Below, piece by piece: positions 18,453 through 27,825 of a stretch of DNA of 64,000 nt (its first letter is position 1; the number at the start of each line of letters is the position of its first letter). Both the position numbers and the translations under genes were made by a program. Source of the DNA: Streptomyces sp. cg36 (GTDB lineage: Bacteria > Actinomycetota > Actinomycetes > Streptomycetales > Streptomycetaceae); assembly GCF_041080675.1 (NCBI RefSeq), contig NZ_CP163520.1:5518001-5582000 (forward strand), read 5' to 3'. Under the pieces are notes generated by a model. The model searched no databases. It was not told the DNA's origin and saw only the letters and a list, made by a program, of their open reading frames with translations.

Positions 18453-19588
18453 TGCGACTCCTGGGGGGCGGGTGCGGGGCCCGGGGCGTGGGGGGCGGGG
18501 GCGACGAAGGCCGGGAGCAGGCCGACCAGGACCGACAGGGCGGGCCACAGCGGCAGCGTCGGGGCGGTGAGCGGGACGACACCGGGGTGCAGGGCCCCCG
18601 GCGCGTAGCCGCCCGCCCGGATCATCAGCGCCGCGACCGCCGCGCCGGACCCGGCCACCAGCCAGGCGCGGGCGCCCCACCGCTCGGGGCGGTAGCGGGT
18701 GCGGACCGTGCGGCGCCCGCCCAGGCGCAGGCCCGCGAGGGCGGCGGCGAGCCCGGCGAGCAGCACGGGCAGGCCGTAGCCCGCGCCCTCCGCGCCGAGC
18801 AGTCCGTACGTACCGGCGCAGACGCCGAGGAGCCCGCCCAGGGTGAGGACGGTGGTGGTGCGGCGGACGGCGGGCGGGACCTGCGCGGTGCGGCCGTAGC
18901 CGCGGGCGTCCATCGAGGCGGCCACCGCGACCGAACGCTCCAGGGCGCCCTCCAGGACCGGCAGGCCGATCTGCAGGATCGCCCGGACGCCCCCGGTGGG
19001 CCGGCCGCGCAGCCGCCGGGCGGTGCGCAGCCTCGCCACGTCGGCGACCATGTTCGGCGCGAACGTCATGGCGACGACGACCGCCACCCCGGCCTCGTAC
19101 AGCGCGCCCGGCAGGGACTTGAGGAGCCGGGCCGGGTTGGCGAGCGCGTTGGCGGCGCCCACGCAGATGAGGAGCGCGGCCAGCTTGGCGCCGTCGTACA
19201 GCGCGAACAGCGTGCCCTCGGCGGTGACCCGGCCGCCGATCCGGATCCCCTTCGCCCAGTCGGGCAGCGGGGCCTCGGGCAGGGTGACCAGGGTGTGGCT
19301 GCCGGGGATCGGGGAGCCGAGCACGATGTTGAAGAGCAGCCGCACAGCCACGACGGTGAGGCCGAGCTTCACGAACGCGGTGTACGAGCGGGCCCAGGGC
19401 GCGTCCGTGCGGCGCGCCGCCACCACATAGCCCGCCACTCCCACCAGCAGGGCCAGCAGCAGCGGGTTGGTGGTGCGGGAGGCGGCCGTGGCCAGGCCCA
19501 GCGCCCACAGCCACCAGGCTCCCGGGTGCAGGGCCCGGGAGCGGGTGGCGCGGGGCGCCCGCAGGACTTCGGCTCGCTTGGGGGACAT
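18449..19588 (-). CDS. ECF transporter T component (CbiQ/EcfT)
   Basis: 379 residues, with helices in the N-terminal 70 residues and again near the C-terminus. The cytoplasmic coupling helices carry the diagnostic basic motifs: ARRLRG and the second motif within SMDARGYGRT (Ala-Arg-Gly type). It links the ATPases to the S subunit. It is the first of three transporter genes, with 4-base overlaps (GTGA) downstream. An extra hydrophobic C-terminal region of about 100 residues goes beyond the minimal EcfT. Confidence 0.88.
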   Translation of the reverse strand: MSPKRAEVLRAPRATRSRALHPGAWWLWALGLATAASRTTNPLLLALLVGVAGYVVAARRTDAPWARSYTAFVKLGLTVVAVRLLFNIVLGSPIPGSHTLVTLPEAPLPDWAKGIRIGGRVTAEGTLFALYDGAKLAALLICVGAANALANPARLLKSLPGALYEAGVAVVVAMTFAPNMVADVARLRTARRLRGRPTGGVRAILQIGLPVLEGALERSVAVAASMDARGYGRTAQVPPAVRRTTTVLTLGGLLGVCAGTYGLLGAEGAGYGLPVLLAGLAAALAGLRLGGRRTVRTRYRPERWGARAWLVAGSGAAVAALMIRAGGYAPGALHPGVVPLTAPTLPLWPALSVLVGLLPAFVAPAPHAPGPAPAPQESQ

Positions 19589-19597
19589 CGGGGCCGG

Positions 19598-20257
19598 TCA
19601 GGTCCGGCGGCGGGAGCGCCACAGCGCGGCGCCCGCGAGGGCGACGACGGCCGCCCCGCCCGCGATCAGGCCCACGGAGGGGCCCGAGTCGTCCTTCTCG
19701 GCCGCCGGGGCCGCCGTCTTGGCCGGGTCCGGCCTCGTCGCCGACACCTGCTCGCCGCACCCGGTGCGCGGGTAGCCCGCGATCGCGCAGAGCAGGGCCG
19801 CGCTGTTGTAGCGCAGCGGCTTGGCCACGGCGGCCAGCGCGTCGGCCGTCGTCGCGTCCTCGGACACCTGGGCGCAGACGGTGCGCGGCGCCGGGGGCGT
19901 CTCGCCGCCGGGGGCGTCCTGCGCGGTGCCGAAGTCGATCGCCAGCGCGATCCGCTTGCGGCCCTCCTTCGCCGGGGTCGAGGCGCACACCTCGGCGAAC
20001 GACGGGGCGGGGCGCGGGGTCGCCGCGTCCTTGGAGTCGGCGCTCACCGCGAACCGGAAGCCCTGGACGTCGCCGTCCGAGGGGTGCGCGGTGGCCGGGC
20101 CCTGCGTGGCGTACGTCCAGGCCGTGCCCTGGCGGTCCCAGAACGACCAGTACCGGTATCCGGTGGCGTGCGCCGTCCCCGCCCCGGCCCCGACCGTGAG
20201 GGTCAGGGCGAGGAGGGGGGCGGCGAGGACCGCGCGCGCGAGCCCGGCGCGGCTCAC
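19598..20257 (-). CDS. Secreted, C-terminally membrane-anchored protein of the ECF operon
   Basis: 219 residues. A signal peptide spans residues 1-32 (RAVLAAPLLALTLTVGAGAGTAHA). The extracellular domain starts GYRYWSFWDRQGTAWTYATQG and contains Cys residues (VCAST, VCAQ, LLCAIAGY, TGC). A C-terminal helix (about 190-212) and an RSRRRT tail complete it. GTG 20257 overlaps the upstream stop (GTGA). Its fixed place before ECF genes suggests a surface receptor or accessory binding protein. The split layout, an alpha-barrel gene plus this smaller domain, recalls the two domains of transcobalamin; that is inference only. Confidence 0.6.
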   Translation of the reverse strand: MSRAGLARAVLAAPLLALTLTVGAGAGTAHATGYRYWSFWDRQGTAWTYATQGPATAHPSDGDVQGFRFAVSADSKDAATPRPAPSFAEVCASTPAKEGRKRIALAIDFGTAQDAPGGETPPAPRTVCAQVSEDATTADALAAVAKPLRYNSAALLCAIAGYPRTGCGEQVSATRPDPAKTAAPAAEKDDSGPSVGLIAGGAAVVALAGAALWRSRRRT

Positions 20258-21504
20258 CGCTGGGCGTTCTTCTTGCGGGCGCTGACCAGGAAGCCGACGC
20301 CGACGCTGGCCACGAAGAAGACGCCGACGATCCACCACTTGGAGAGGCCGGAGTCGTCCTTCTTCTTGGCGCTGTCCTGCTCCGCCACGGCCGAGCCGCT
20401 CTGCTCGGCGCTCGCGCCCTGCGGCGCCGGGCCGGTCGCGTTCAGCTGGGCCACCAGGTCGGCGCCGCCGAACTTGCGGGGGTCGGCGCCGGTCGCGTTG
20501 GCGGCGAGGACGAGCTGGGCGTAGGCGGCCGGGCCGTTGTCCTTGGCCCAGCCGGAGGCGTTCTGCTGGAGCCAGCGCAGCGACTGCTCGGCCGGGGCCT
20601 TCTGGCCGTCGGCGGCGAGGGCGACGACCGCGTCGGCGGTGTTGCCGTAGTCGGGCTGGCTCTCGGCGCCCGGCATCGCGGAGTTGAGGTGGCCGGACTT
20701 GGCCATCGTGCGGACGAGGTAGGCGGCGCCGTTGTGCGCGGCCTGCTCCACGGTGGTGGCCTTCTCGCAGGCGGTGCCCTTGGCGTCGACGTGCCCGGCG
20801 GTCGCGGCCAGGCCCTTGCCGTACGCGGCGGTCACGGCGGCGGCGCTGGCGTCGCCGTTCGCGGAGAGCTTCCCGGTCTTGAGGTCCGGCTGGTAGGCGA
20901 AGGCGCCCGAGCCGGGGGTGCTGTCGCACGGCATCGCGAACGTCAGCAGCGCGTCCAGCGGCGACTTGCCGCCCTTGGCGGACCTGGCGTCGGCGGGCTT
21001 CTCACCGGCGGCGGCGAGCGCGCCGATCACCACGGAGGTGGAGTTGGCGTCGCTCTTGCCGCCCGGGTTGTAGGCGAAGCCGCCGTCCTCGTTCTGGACG
21101 CTCTTCAGCCAGGAGACGCCCTTCTTCACGGCGTCGGTGTGGCCGCCGAGTGCCACCAGGGCCTGGACGGCGGCGGAGGTGGCGTTGGTGTCCAGCATCG
21201 TCTTGGCGTCGCACGGCTTGGCGGCGTCGGCGCGGTACGAGGGGAAGGCGCCGGTGTCGCACTGCTGGCCCGCCAGCCAGGCGACGGCCTTGGCGGCGGG
21301 CTGCACGCCGACGGTGCTCTGGGCGAGCAGGGCGAGCGACTGGCGCCACACGCCGTCGAACGCCGGGTCCTTGGTGCCGTACAGCCCCTGCGGGAGCGCC
21401 GTCGGGGCGGCGGGCGAGGGCGCGCCGTCCGCGAAGGCGGCCGGGGCCGCACCCAGGACGACGGTGGCGGCGGCGATCGCTGCGGCGCAGCGGCGTACGG
21501 TCAT
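20254..21504 (-). CDS. Secreted alpha/alpha-barrel (prenyltransferase/squalene-oxidase-repeat) membrane-anchored protein
   Basis: 416 residues from ATG 21504 (AGGAGAGG upstream). A signal peptide (about 1-26) precedes a domain of repeated helical hairpins: AVAWLAGQQCDTGAFPSY, GVSWLKSVQNEDGGFAYNPG and LRWLQQNASGW. These are QW/alpha6-alpha6-barrel repeats. A transmembrane helix (WWIVGVFFVASVGVGFLV) and basic tail RKKNAQR end the protein, so the barrel is displayed outside the cell. No catalytic DXDD-type motif of cyclases is visible, so a binding role is more likely. It leads the ECF operon; the next four genes overlap or nearly abut it. Confidence 0.7.
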   Translation of the reverse strand: MTVRRCAAAIAAATVVLGAAPAAFADGAPSPAAPTALPQGLYGTKDPAFDGVWRQSLALLAQSTVGVQPAAKAVAWLAGQQCDTGAFPSYRADAAKPCDAKTMLDTNATSAAVQALVALGGHTDAVKKGVSWLKSVQNEDGGFAYNPGGKSDANSTSVVIGALAAAGEKPADARSAKGGKSPLDALLTFAMPCDSTPGSGAFAYQPDLKTGKLSANGDASAAAVTAAYGKGLAATAGHVDAKGTACEKATTVEQAAHNGAAYLVRTMAKSGHLNSAMPGAESQPDYGNTADAVVALAADGQKAPAEQSLRWLQQNASGWAKDNGPAAYAQLVLAANATGADPRKFGGADLVAQLNATGPAPQGASAEQSGSAVAEQDSAKKKDDSGLSKWWIVGVFFVASVGVGFLVSARKKNAQR

Positions 21505-21738
21505 GGCGGGCGGTGCCTCTCCTGCGGGAAGCCGGGCAGGCGGGCGCGGGGGCACGCACGGCTCCGGCTCCGTGTACCTCGACGGGGCCGGCCACCGACG
21601 TCTTGCCGATGACCTTGTGGGCCGCCCATGCCCCGGGCCGGACCACTCCGGATGCGCACCGGCGTCCCCCGTACGGACATGTTCGACCAGCCCACTGTAC
21701 CGGCCGCCGCACCGGCCGCCCCGCTGGGCGGGGGTGGC

Positions 21739-22809
21739 TCAGGCGGGGCCGGGAGCGGCCGGTACCGCCCGGTAGGCCAGGGGGTGCGTGCCCGGGGCCG
21801 GTTCCGCCAGGCCCTCCTTCACCAGGCGCCGCACATGGGCCTCCGCCTCCGACACCGCGATGTTGCGGGAGCCCGGGGGGATCTCGGGCCAGGGGCGGTT
21901 CCACTCCATGCGGACCGCCAGCTGCCAGGGGGTGAGGGGGGTGGCCGAGAGCAGCGCCAGCAGGTCGTGGAGGCGGGACTCGTGGTGGGCGAGGAGTTCG
22001 CGCACCCGGCCCGCCGCGTCGGTGAAGGCGTGCTGGTGGGCGGGGAGCACCTCGGCGGCGCCGAGCCGGGCCACCCGTTCCAGGGAGGAGAGGTAGTCGC
22101 CCAGGGGGTCGGTGGCGGTGGCGTCGTCGGGGTCCTCGTACAGGCCGATGTGGGGGGTGATCCCGGGCAGCAGATGGTCGCCGGAGAACAGCCGGCCGTG
22201 GCCGGGGCGGTCGGCGGGGTGGCGTTCTTCCAGGTGGAGGCAGACGTGGCCGGGGGTGTGGCCGGGGGTCCAGACGGCCCGCAGCCGGCGGCCGGGCAGC
22301 GGGAGCAGGTCGCCGGGGACGATGTCCCGGTCGGGCAGCGCGGCCCGCAGGCCGGGCAGGGTGCGGGCGGCGCCCCGGGCCCGCGCCGCCCGCAGCGGCG
22401 CGGTGTGTTCGGGCGGCGCCCCGACCGCCGCCAGTTTGTCGGTGAGGTAGTCGAGCCAGGCGCCGGGTGCGGCCTCGCGGGTGCGCCGGACGACGGCCGT
22501 GTCCGCCGGGTGCATCGCCAGCCACGCGCCGGACGCCTCGCGCACCTTGCCGGAGAGGCCGTGGTGGTCGGGGTGGTGGTGGGTGAGCACGACGCCGTGG
22601 ATCTCGGTGACGGCGGTGCCGAGCCGGGTGAGGCCGTCGCTCAGCACGGTCCAGGAGGCGGGGTCGTCCCAGCCGGTGTCGATGAGCACGGGTCCCCGGT
22701 CGGTGTCCACCACGTACACCAGGGTGTGCCCGAGCGGGTTGTCCGGGATGGGGACGGCGAGGGAGTGGACGCCTCCGCCGTGGTCGCTCACCGGGGGCCG
22801 TTGCGTCAT
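21739..22809 (-). CDS. Metallo-beta-lactamase-fold hydrolase
   Basis: 356 residues. The dinuclear zinc motif is THHHPDHHG (about residues 76-84); further ligands are a His in TPGHTPGH, an Asp in FSGDHLL and a His in LPAHQH. After about residue 270 a C-terminal helical/winged segment (LTPWQLAVRMEW, SEAEAHVRRLVKEG) occurs, as in lactonase/glyoxalase-like MBL proteins. Reaction unknown, possibly thioesterase or lactonase. The promoter faces the aldehyde dehydrogenase gene and holds a perfect KstR-type site 82 bases upstream, which suggests a role in the same catabolic regulon. Confidence 0.8.
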   Translation of the reverse strand: MTQRPPVSDHGGGVHSLAVPIPDNPLGHTLVYVVDTDRGPVLIDTGWDDPASWTVLSDGLTRLGTAVTEIHGVVLTHHHPDHHGLSGKVREASGAWLAMHPADTAVVRRTREAAPGAWLDYLTDKLAAVGAPPEHTAPLRAARARGAARTLPGLRAALPDRDIVPGDLLPLPGRRLRAVWTPGHTPGHVCLHLEERHPADRPGHGRLFSGDHLLPGITPHIGLYEDPDDATATDPLGDYLSSLERVARLGAAEVLPAHQHAFTDAAGRVRELLAHHESRLHDLLALLSATPLTPWQLAVRMEWNRPWPEIPPGSRNIAVSEAEAHVRRLVKEGLAEPAPGTHPLAYRAVPAAPGPA

Positions 22810-22890
22810 GGGGCAGCCTCGTCTCCGGGAGCCGCGCAGGGCACCCCGCTCTGGTCGTCCGCCGGGCCGTTCGGGGCCGCCCGGTCAGAC

Positions 22891-22904
22891 TAGAACTTGT
22901 TCCA
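22891..22904. promoter_or_regulatory. KstR operator, MBL-hydrolase side
   Basis: TAGAACTTGTTCCA fully satisfies TNNAACNNGTTNNA. It lies in the divergent promoter between the MBL hydrolase and aldehyde dehydrogenase genes. Confidence 0.75.
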
Positions 22905-22947
22905 GTAGACCCTCAAGGGGGCTGCTCGGCCCGTGGACTCTCACCAG

Positions 22948-22961
22948 TGGAACTGGTATCA
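22948..22961. promoter_or_regulatory. KstR-like operator, aldehyde dehydrogenase side
   Basis: TGGAACTGGTATCA matches the KstR consensus except for GTA instead of GTT, the same deviation seen before fadA5. It is 67 bases before the ALDH start. Confidence 0.5.
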
Positions 22962-22973
22962 GTTCAGGCAGAT

Positions 22974-22988
22974 CTGAAATGCCGTCAG
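22974..22988. promoter_or_regulatory. CTGACGNNNCGTCAG-type half-degenerate palindrome, ALDH promoter
   Basis: CTGAAATGCCGTCAG keeps the right arm and most of the left arm of the second palindrome, 12 bases after the KstR-like site. Confidence 0.35.
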
Positions 22989-23028
22989 AAAGCGGTCCGG
23001 AGCGGACCGGAGCGGGAGGCGCCAGACC

Positions 23029-24521
<1,493 letters not shown>

Positions 24522-24522
<1 letters not shown>

Positions 24523-24755
24523 TGGGGGACCGCTGGCACGTCGAGGTCGACCGGAGCGTGTGCATCGGCTCCGGCATGTGCGTGAACACCGCGCCCGGCG
24601 GATTCGCCCTGGACACCGCCCGCCAGTCGCGCCCGCAGGCCCCGGACACCGACGCCAACGAGCAGGTCCTGGCGGCTGCCGAGGGGTGCCCGGTGGAGGC
24701 GATCAGCATCACCCTGCGCGACTCGGGGGAGCCGGTCTTCCCGCCGGAGGAGTGA
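24522..24755 (+). CDS. [3Fe-4S] ferredoxin for the P450 system
   Basis: 77 residues with CIGSGMC (Cys 16 and 22) and a third Cys in EGCPVEAI near residue 58. The second position of the usual cluster motif holds Gly instead of Cys, which is the 3Fe-4S pattern of actinobacterial P450 redox partners. It carries electrons to a P450, most likely CYP125 at 12477. ATG 24522 overlaps the ALDH stop, so the two are co-translated under the KstR-type promoter. Confidence 0.9.
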
Positions 24756-24872
24756 GCGGCCCGCAGCCGCCCGGGATCAACTCCCGTCCCGTCCACCCCC
24801 GTTCGAACACAGGTTGACGCATGCGTACCGCACAGTGACCGTATGACACATGCGACTGTCCGGCCCCCGGCA

Positions 24873-24897
24873 GGCGTGGCACCTTCGTTGCCACGCC
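24873..24897 (+). promoter_or_regulatory. 5'-UTR hairpin before ramC
   Basis: GGCGTGGCA and TGCCACGCC pair perfectly around a 7-base loop, ending eight bases before the ribosome site GAGGGGGGAAG of ramC. It could affect ramC translation. Upstream, TTGACG at 24814 and TATGAC at 24842 are loose promoter candidates with wide spacing. No clear terminator separates the ferredoxin gene from ramC. Confidence 0.45.
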
Positions 24898-24913
24898 ACC
24901 GAGGGGGGAAGCG

Positions 24914-27574
24914 ATGGACAAGCGGTACGAGGTCTTCTGCCTGGCGGACAGGCATTTCTACGAGACTCCGGACCGCTTGTCGTCGTCCACGACCGGGCAG
25001 CCGGCAGCGCTCTTCGAGGCGGCCCAGCGCCCGGTCCCCGAGGGGTGGCGCACCTCCCTCTCCGGGGACTGGCTCCACTTCACCCCGGTCGACGAGGACG
25101 GCCGGCCGCGTCCGGGCCTCCCCCGCCAGGGCTGGAAGATCCACGTCTCGGCGTGTCTGGACAACGCCGAGAAGACGGCGGCCCAGGTGTGGGAGTACTG
25201 CGTCCCCAGAGCGGTCCCGTTCAAGTTCGTACCGGGAAGACCGGCGCTGCACCTGCGCAACTCCAAGTACGCGGGGCGCGGTTCCAGCGGCAAGTTCGCC
25301 ACCCTCTACCCGGCGGACGAGGCCGAGCTGGAGCGGATCCTGGGCGAGCTGGGCGAGCTGCTCGAAGGCGAGCCCGGCCCCTACATCCTCACCGATCTGC
25401 GCTGGAGGTCCGGCCCGCTGTACGTACGGTACGGGGCCTTCGTCGAGCGGCACTGCGTCGGTGAGGGCGGCGCCCTGGTGCCCGCGATCGAGGACGGGCG
25501 GGGGGTGCTCGTCCCCGACCGCCGCGACCCCGCGTTCCAGGTGCCGGAGTGGGTGACGCTCCCCGAGTTCCTGCGGCCCCAGCTGGAGGCCCGCAACGCG
25601 ACGACCGTCACCGACCTGCCGTACGCCATCGAGCGGGCGCTGCACTTCTCCAACGGCGGCGGGGTGTACGCCGGAACGGACACCCGCGACGGCAGCAAGG
25701 TCGTGCTGAAGGAGGCCCGCCCCTACGCCGGGCTCGCCGCCGACGGCAGCGACGCGGTGACCCGCCTGGAGCGCGAGAAGGCCGCGCTGGAACGCCTCTG
25801 TGGACTCGGGGTCGCCCCCGAGGTGCGCGACTGGTTCGTGCTCGGCGAGCACCGCTTCCTGGTGATGGAATTCCTGGAGGGGCGCACGCTCAACTCCTTC
25901 TTCGCCACGCGCCACCCGCTGATCACCGTCGATCCCGACCCGGACGAGGTGGCCGCGTACACGAGTTGGGCGCTCGGGGTGCACCGGTCGGTGGAGCGGG
26001 CCGTGGCGGCGGTGCACTCGCGCGGCCTGGTCTGCAACGACCTGCACATGTTCAACATGATGGTGGCGCCCGAGGAGGACGGCGGCGCTCCCGTGGTGCG
26101 GCTGCTCGACTTCGAGGCCGCCGTACCGGCCGACGACTACCGGGGTCAGGCCATGGCCCACCCCGGGTTCATCGCCCCGCGCGACCGCACCGGGTTCGAC
26201 GTCGACCGGTACGCCCTGGCCTGTCTGCGGCTCGCCCTGTTCGTCCCGATGACCACGCTGCTCGTGGTGGACCCGGAGAAGGCGGCGCACCTGGCCGAGG
26301 TCGCGGCGAGCCAGTTCCCCGACGCGCCGAAAGGTTTCTTCGAGGAGGCGGTACAGGTCATCCGGGGCGCCGGCGCACCACCGGCGACGCCCTACCTGCC
26401 GTGCGGGCCGCGCGAATGGCCCGCCGCCCGGGAATCCATGGCCGCCGCGATCCTCGCCTCCGCCACCCCCGAGCGCGACGACCGGCTCTTCCCCGGAGAC
26501 ATCTCCCAGTTCGCCAAGGGCGGCGGCCTCTCCTTCGCGTACGGCGCGGCCGGGGTGCTCTACGCCCTGGACACCACCGGCTGCGGACGGTACGGGGAAG
26601 GCGAGGAGTGGCTGCTGCGCCACACCGCCGAACCGGCCGCCGGAACCCCTCCCGGCTTCTACGACGGGCTCAGCGGCGTCGCCTACGTCCTGGACCGGCT
26701 CGGCCACACCGAGCGCGCCCTGGCCCTCGTCGACCGGATCCTCGACGAGAAGTGGCAGCAGCTCGGCCCCGGGCTCCACGACGGCCTCGCCGGACTCGGC
26801 CTCGCCCTGGACTCGCTCGGCCGCACCACCGGCGAGAGCGACCTGCGCGAACGGGCCCTGGAGGCCGCCTGGCTGCTCGCCAAGCCGTCGGACGCCGAAC
26901 CGGCCGACAGGCCGCCCCGCGCCGGACTCCTGCACGGCGCGACCGGCCCGGCCCTGCTCTTCCTGCGGCTGTACGAGCACACCCACGACCCCGCGCTGCT
27001 CGACCACGCCGCCGCGTTCCTCCGCCGCGACCTCGCGCGCTGCGGGCGCGACCGCAGCGGCGCCCTCCAGGTGAACGAGACCGTGCGGACCATGCCCTAC
27101 CTGGGCGCGGGCAGCGTCGGCATCGGGATGGTGCTGGACGACTACCTCGCCCACCGCCACGACGAGGAGTTCGCCGAGGCGCGGGCCGCGATCCTGCCCG
27201 TCGCCCAGTCGCGCTACTACGCCCAGCCCGGACTCTTCAGCGGCCGTGCCGGCATGGTCCTGCACCTGGCCCGCACCCGCGCCCCGCGCGACCGGCTGGA
27301 CGAACAGACCTCCGCGCTCGCCTGGTACGCCGTGCCCTACCAGGGCCACCTGGCCTTTCCCGGCGACCAGATGATGCGGCTCTCCATGGACCTGGCGACC
27401 GGCACGGCCGGCTGCCTGCTCGCCCTGGGCGCCCTGCCCGGCGCGACGGGCCGCCGCCACCGGCCCGCCGGTCTGCCCTTCCTGCCGCCGCTTCCGGCGG
27501 CCCCCAGATCGGCCCCCGAGTCAGGGGCTGGACGGAGAACACCCGTCCCCACGGAAAGATCAACCGAAGTCTGA
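24914..27574 (+). CDS. ramC: Class III lanthipeptide synthetase RamC (SapB)
   Basis: 886 residues with the three RamC domains. The N-terminal phospho-Ser/Thr lyase is about 1-225. A Ser/Thr kinase domain covers about 230-480: VVLKEARP lysine, catalytic loop VCNDLHMFN, and DFE in place of DFG. A LanC-like cyclase follows from about 500 (YDGLSGVAYVL, LHDGLAGLGLAL, LLHGATGPALLFL, FSGRAGMVLHLA) and lacks the Cys-Cys-His zinc ligands, as in the RamC/LabKC subclass. It phosphorylates, eliminates and cyclises the RamS core to make the morphogen SapB. ATG 24914 follows GAGGGGGGAAG. It is first of ramCSAB, 158 bases after the ferredoxin gene. Confidence 0.93.
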   Translation: MDKRYEVFCLADRHFYETPDRLSSSTTGQPAALFEAAQRPVPEGWRTSLSGDWLHFTPVDEDGRPRPGLPRQGWKIHVSACLDNAEKTAAQVWEYCVPRAVPFKFVPGRPALHLRNSKYAGRGSSGKFATLYPADEAELERILGELGELLEGEPGPYILTDLRWRSGPLYVRYGAFVERHCVGEGGALVPAIEDGRGVLVPDRRDPAFQVPEWVTLPEFLRPQLEARNATTVTDLPYAIERALHFSNGGGVYAGTDTRDGSKVVLKEARPYAGLAADGSDAVTRLEREKAALERLCGLGVAPEVRDWFVLGEHRFLVMEFLEGRTLNSFFATRHPLITVDPDPDEVAAYTSWALGVHRSVERAVAAVHSRGLVCNDLHMFNMMVAPEEDGGAPVVRLLDFEAAVPADDYRGQAMAHPGFIAPRDRTGFDVDRYALACLRLALFVPMTTLLVVDPEKAAHLAEVAASQFPDAPKGFFEEAVQVIRGAGAPPATPYLPCGPREWPAARESMAAAILASATPERDDRLFPGDISQFAKGGGLSFAYGAAGVLYALDTTGCGRYGEGEEWLLRHTAEPAAGTPPGFYDGLSGVAYVLDRLGHTERALALVDRILDEKWQQLGPGLHDGLAGLGLALDSLGRTTGESDLRERALEAAWLLAKPSDAEPADRPPRAGLLHGATGPALLFLRLYEHTHDPALLDHAAAFLRRDLARCGRDRSGALQVNETVRTMPYLGAGSVGIGMVLDDYLAHRHDEEFAEARAAILPVAQSRYYAQPGLFSGRAGMVLHLARTRAPRDRLDEQTSALAWYAVPYQGHLAFPGDQMMRLSMDLATGTAGCLLALGALPGATGRRHRPAGLPFLPPLPAAPRSAPESGAGRRTPVPTERSTEV

Positions 27575-27587
27575 AAGGGAGATCACG

Positions 27588-27731
27588 ATGAGCGTTCTCG
27601 ACCTGCAGAAGATGGAACTTCCCGAGCGCACCCACGGTGGCGGTGGCGGCGGCGGTGGCGGCGACGAGAGCAGCGCCAGCCTGCTCCTGTGTGACACGAA
27701 CAGCCACGGCAGCGTCCTTCTCTGCCTCTGA
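27588..27731 (+). CDS. ramS: SapB precursor peptide RamS
   Basis: A 47-residue precursor, 13 bases after ramC with AAGGGAG as ribosome site. The leader MSVLDLQKMELPERTH carries the conserved LDLQ-M motif recognised by the synthetase. The core holds two S-x2-S-x3-C units: residues 28-35 (Ser28, Ser31, Cys35) and 39-46 (Ser39, Ser42, Cys46). These are the same ring-forming pattern as SapB/AmfS. Between leader and core is a run of nine glycines (17-25), which known RamS/AmfS peptides lack. The product is an amphiphilic lanthipeptide that lowers surface tension for aerial hyphae. Confidence 0.93.
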   Translation: MSVLDLQKMELPERTHGGGGGGGGGDESSASLLLCDTNSHGSVLLCL

Positions 27732-27773
27732 ACCAGCACGGCACAGCTGAACTGAACACGTTTGTGTGACGCT

Positions 27774-27803
27774 GCCCCGGGCGGTCTGCTCGCCGCCCGG
27801 GGC
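27774..27803 (+). terminator. Intercistronic stem-loop between ramS and ramA
   Basis: A perfect 11-bp stem, GCCCCGGGCGG / CCGCCCGGGGC with an 8-base loop, lies 22 bases before the ramA start. It lacks a U-tract and probably attenuates ramAB or protects the ramCS message, giving more precursor than exporter. Confidence 0.6.
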
Positions 27804-27825
27804 ACGCGCGCCTTCCGGAGGGCAC

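Noticed and set aside
21505-21738. Possible cobalamin riboswitch before the alpha/alpha-barrel gene (minus strand; CCGGTGCGCATCCGG at 21648-21662)
   Set aside because: The short CCGGTGNNNATCCGG block resembles one aptamer arm, but the B12 box (CCAGGAGACC-like) and the remaining core are not visible. A covariance search with RF00174 would decide.
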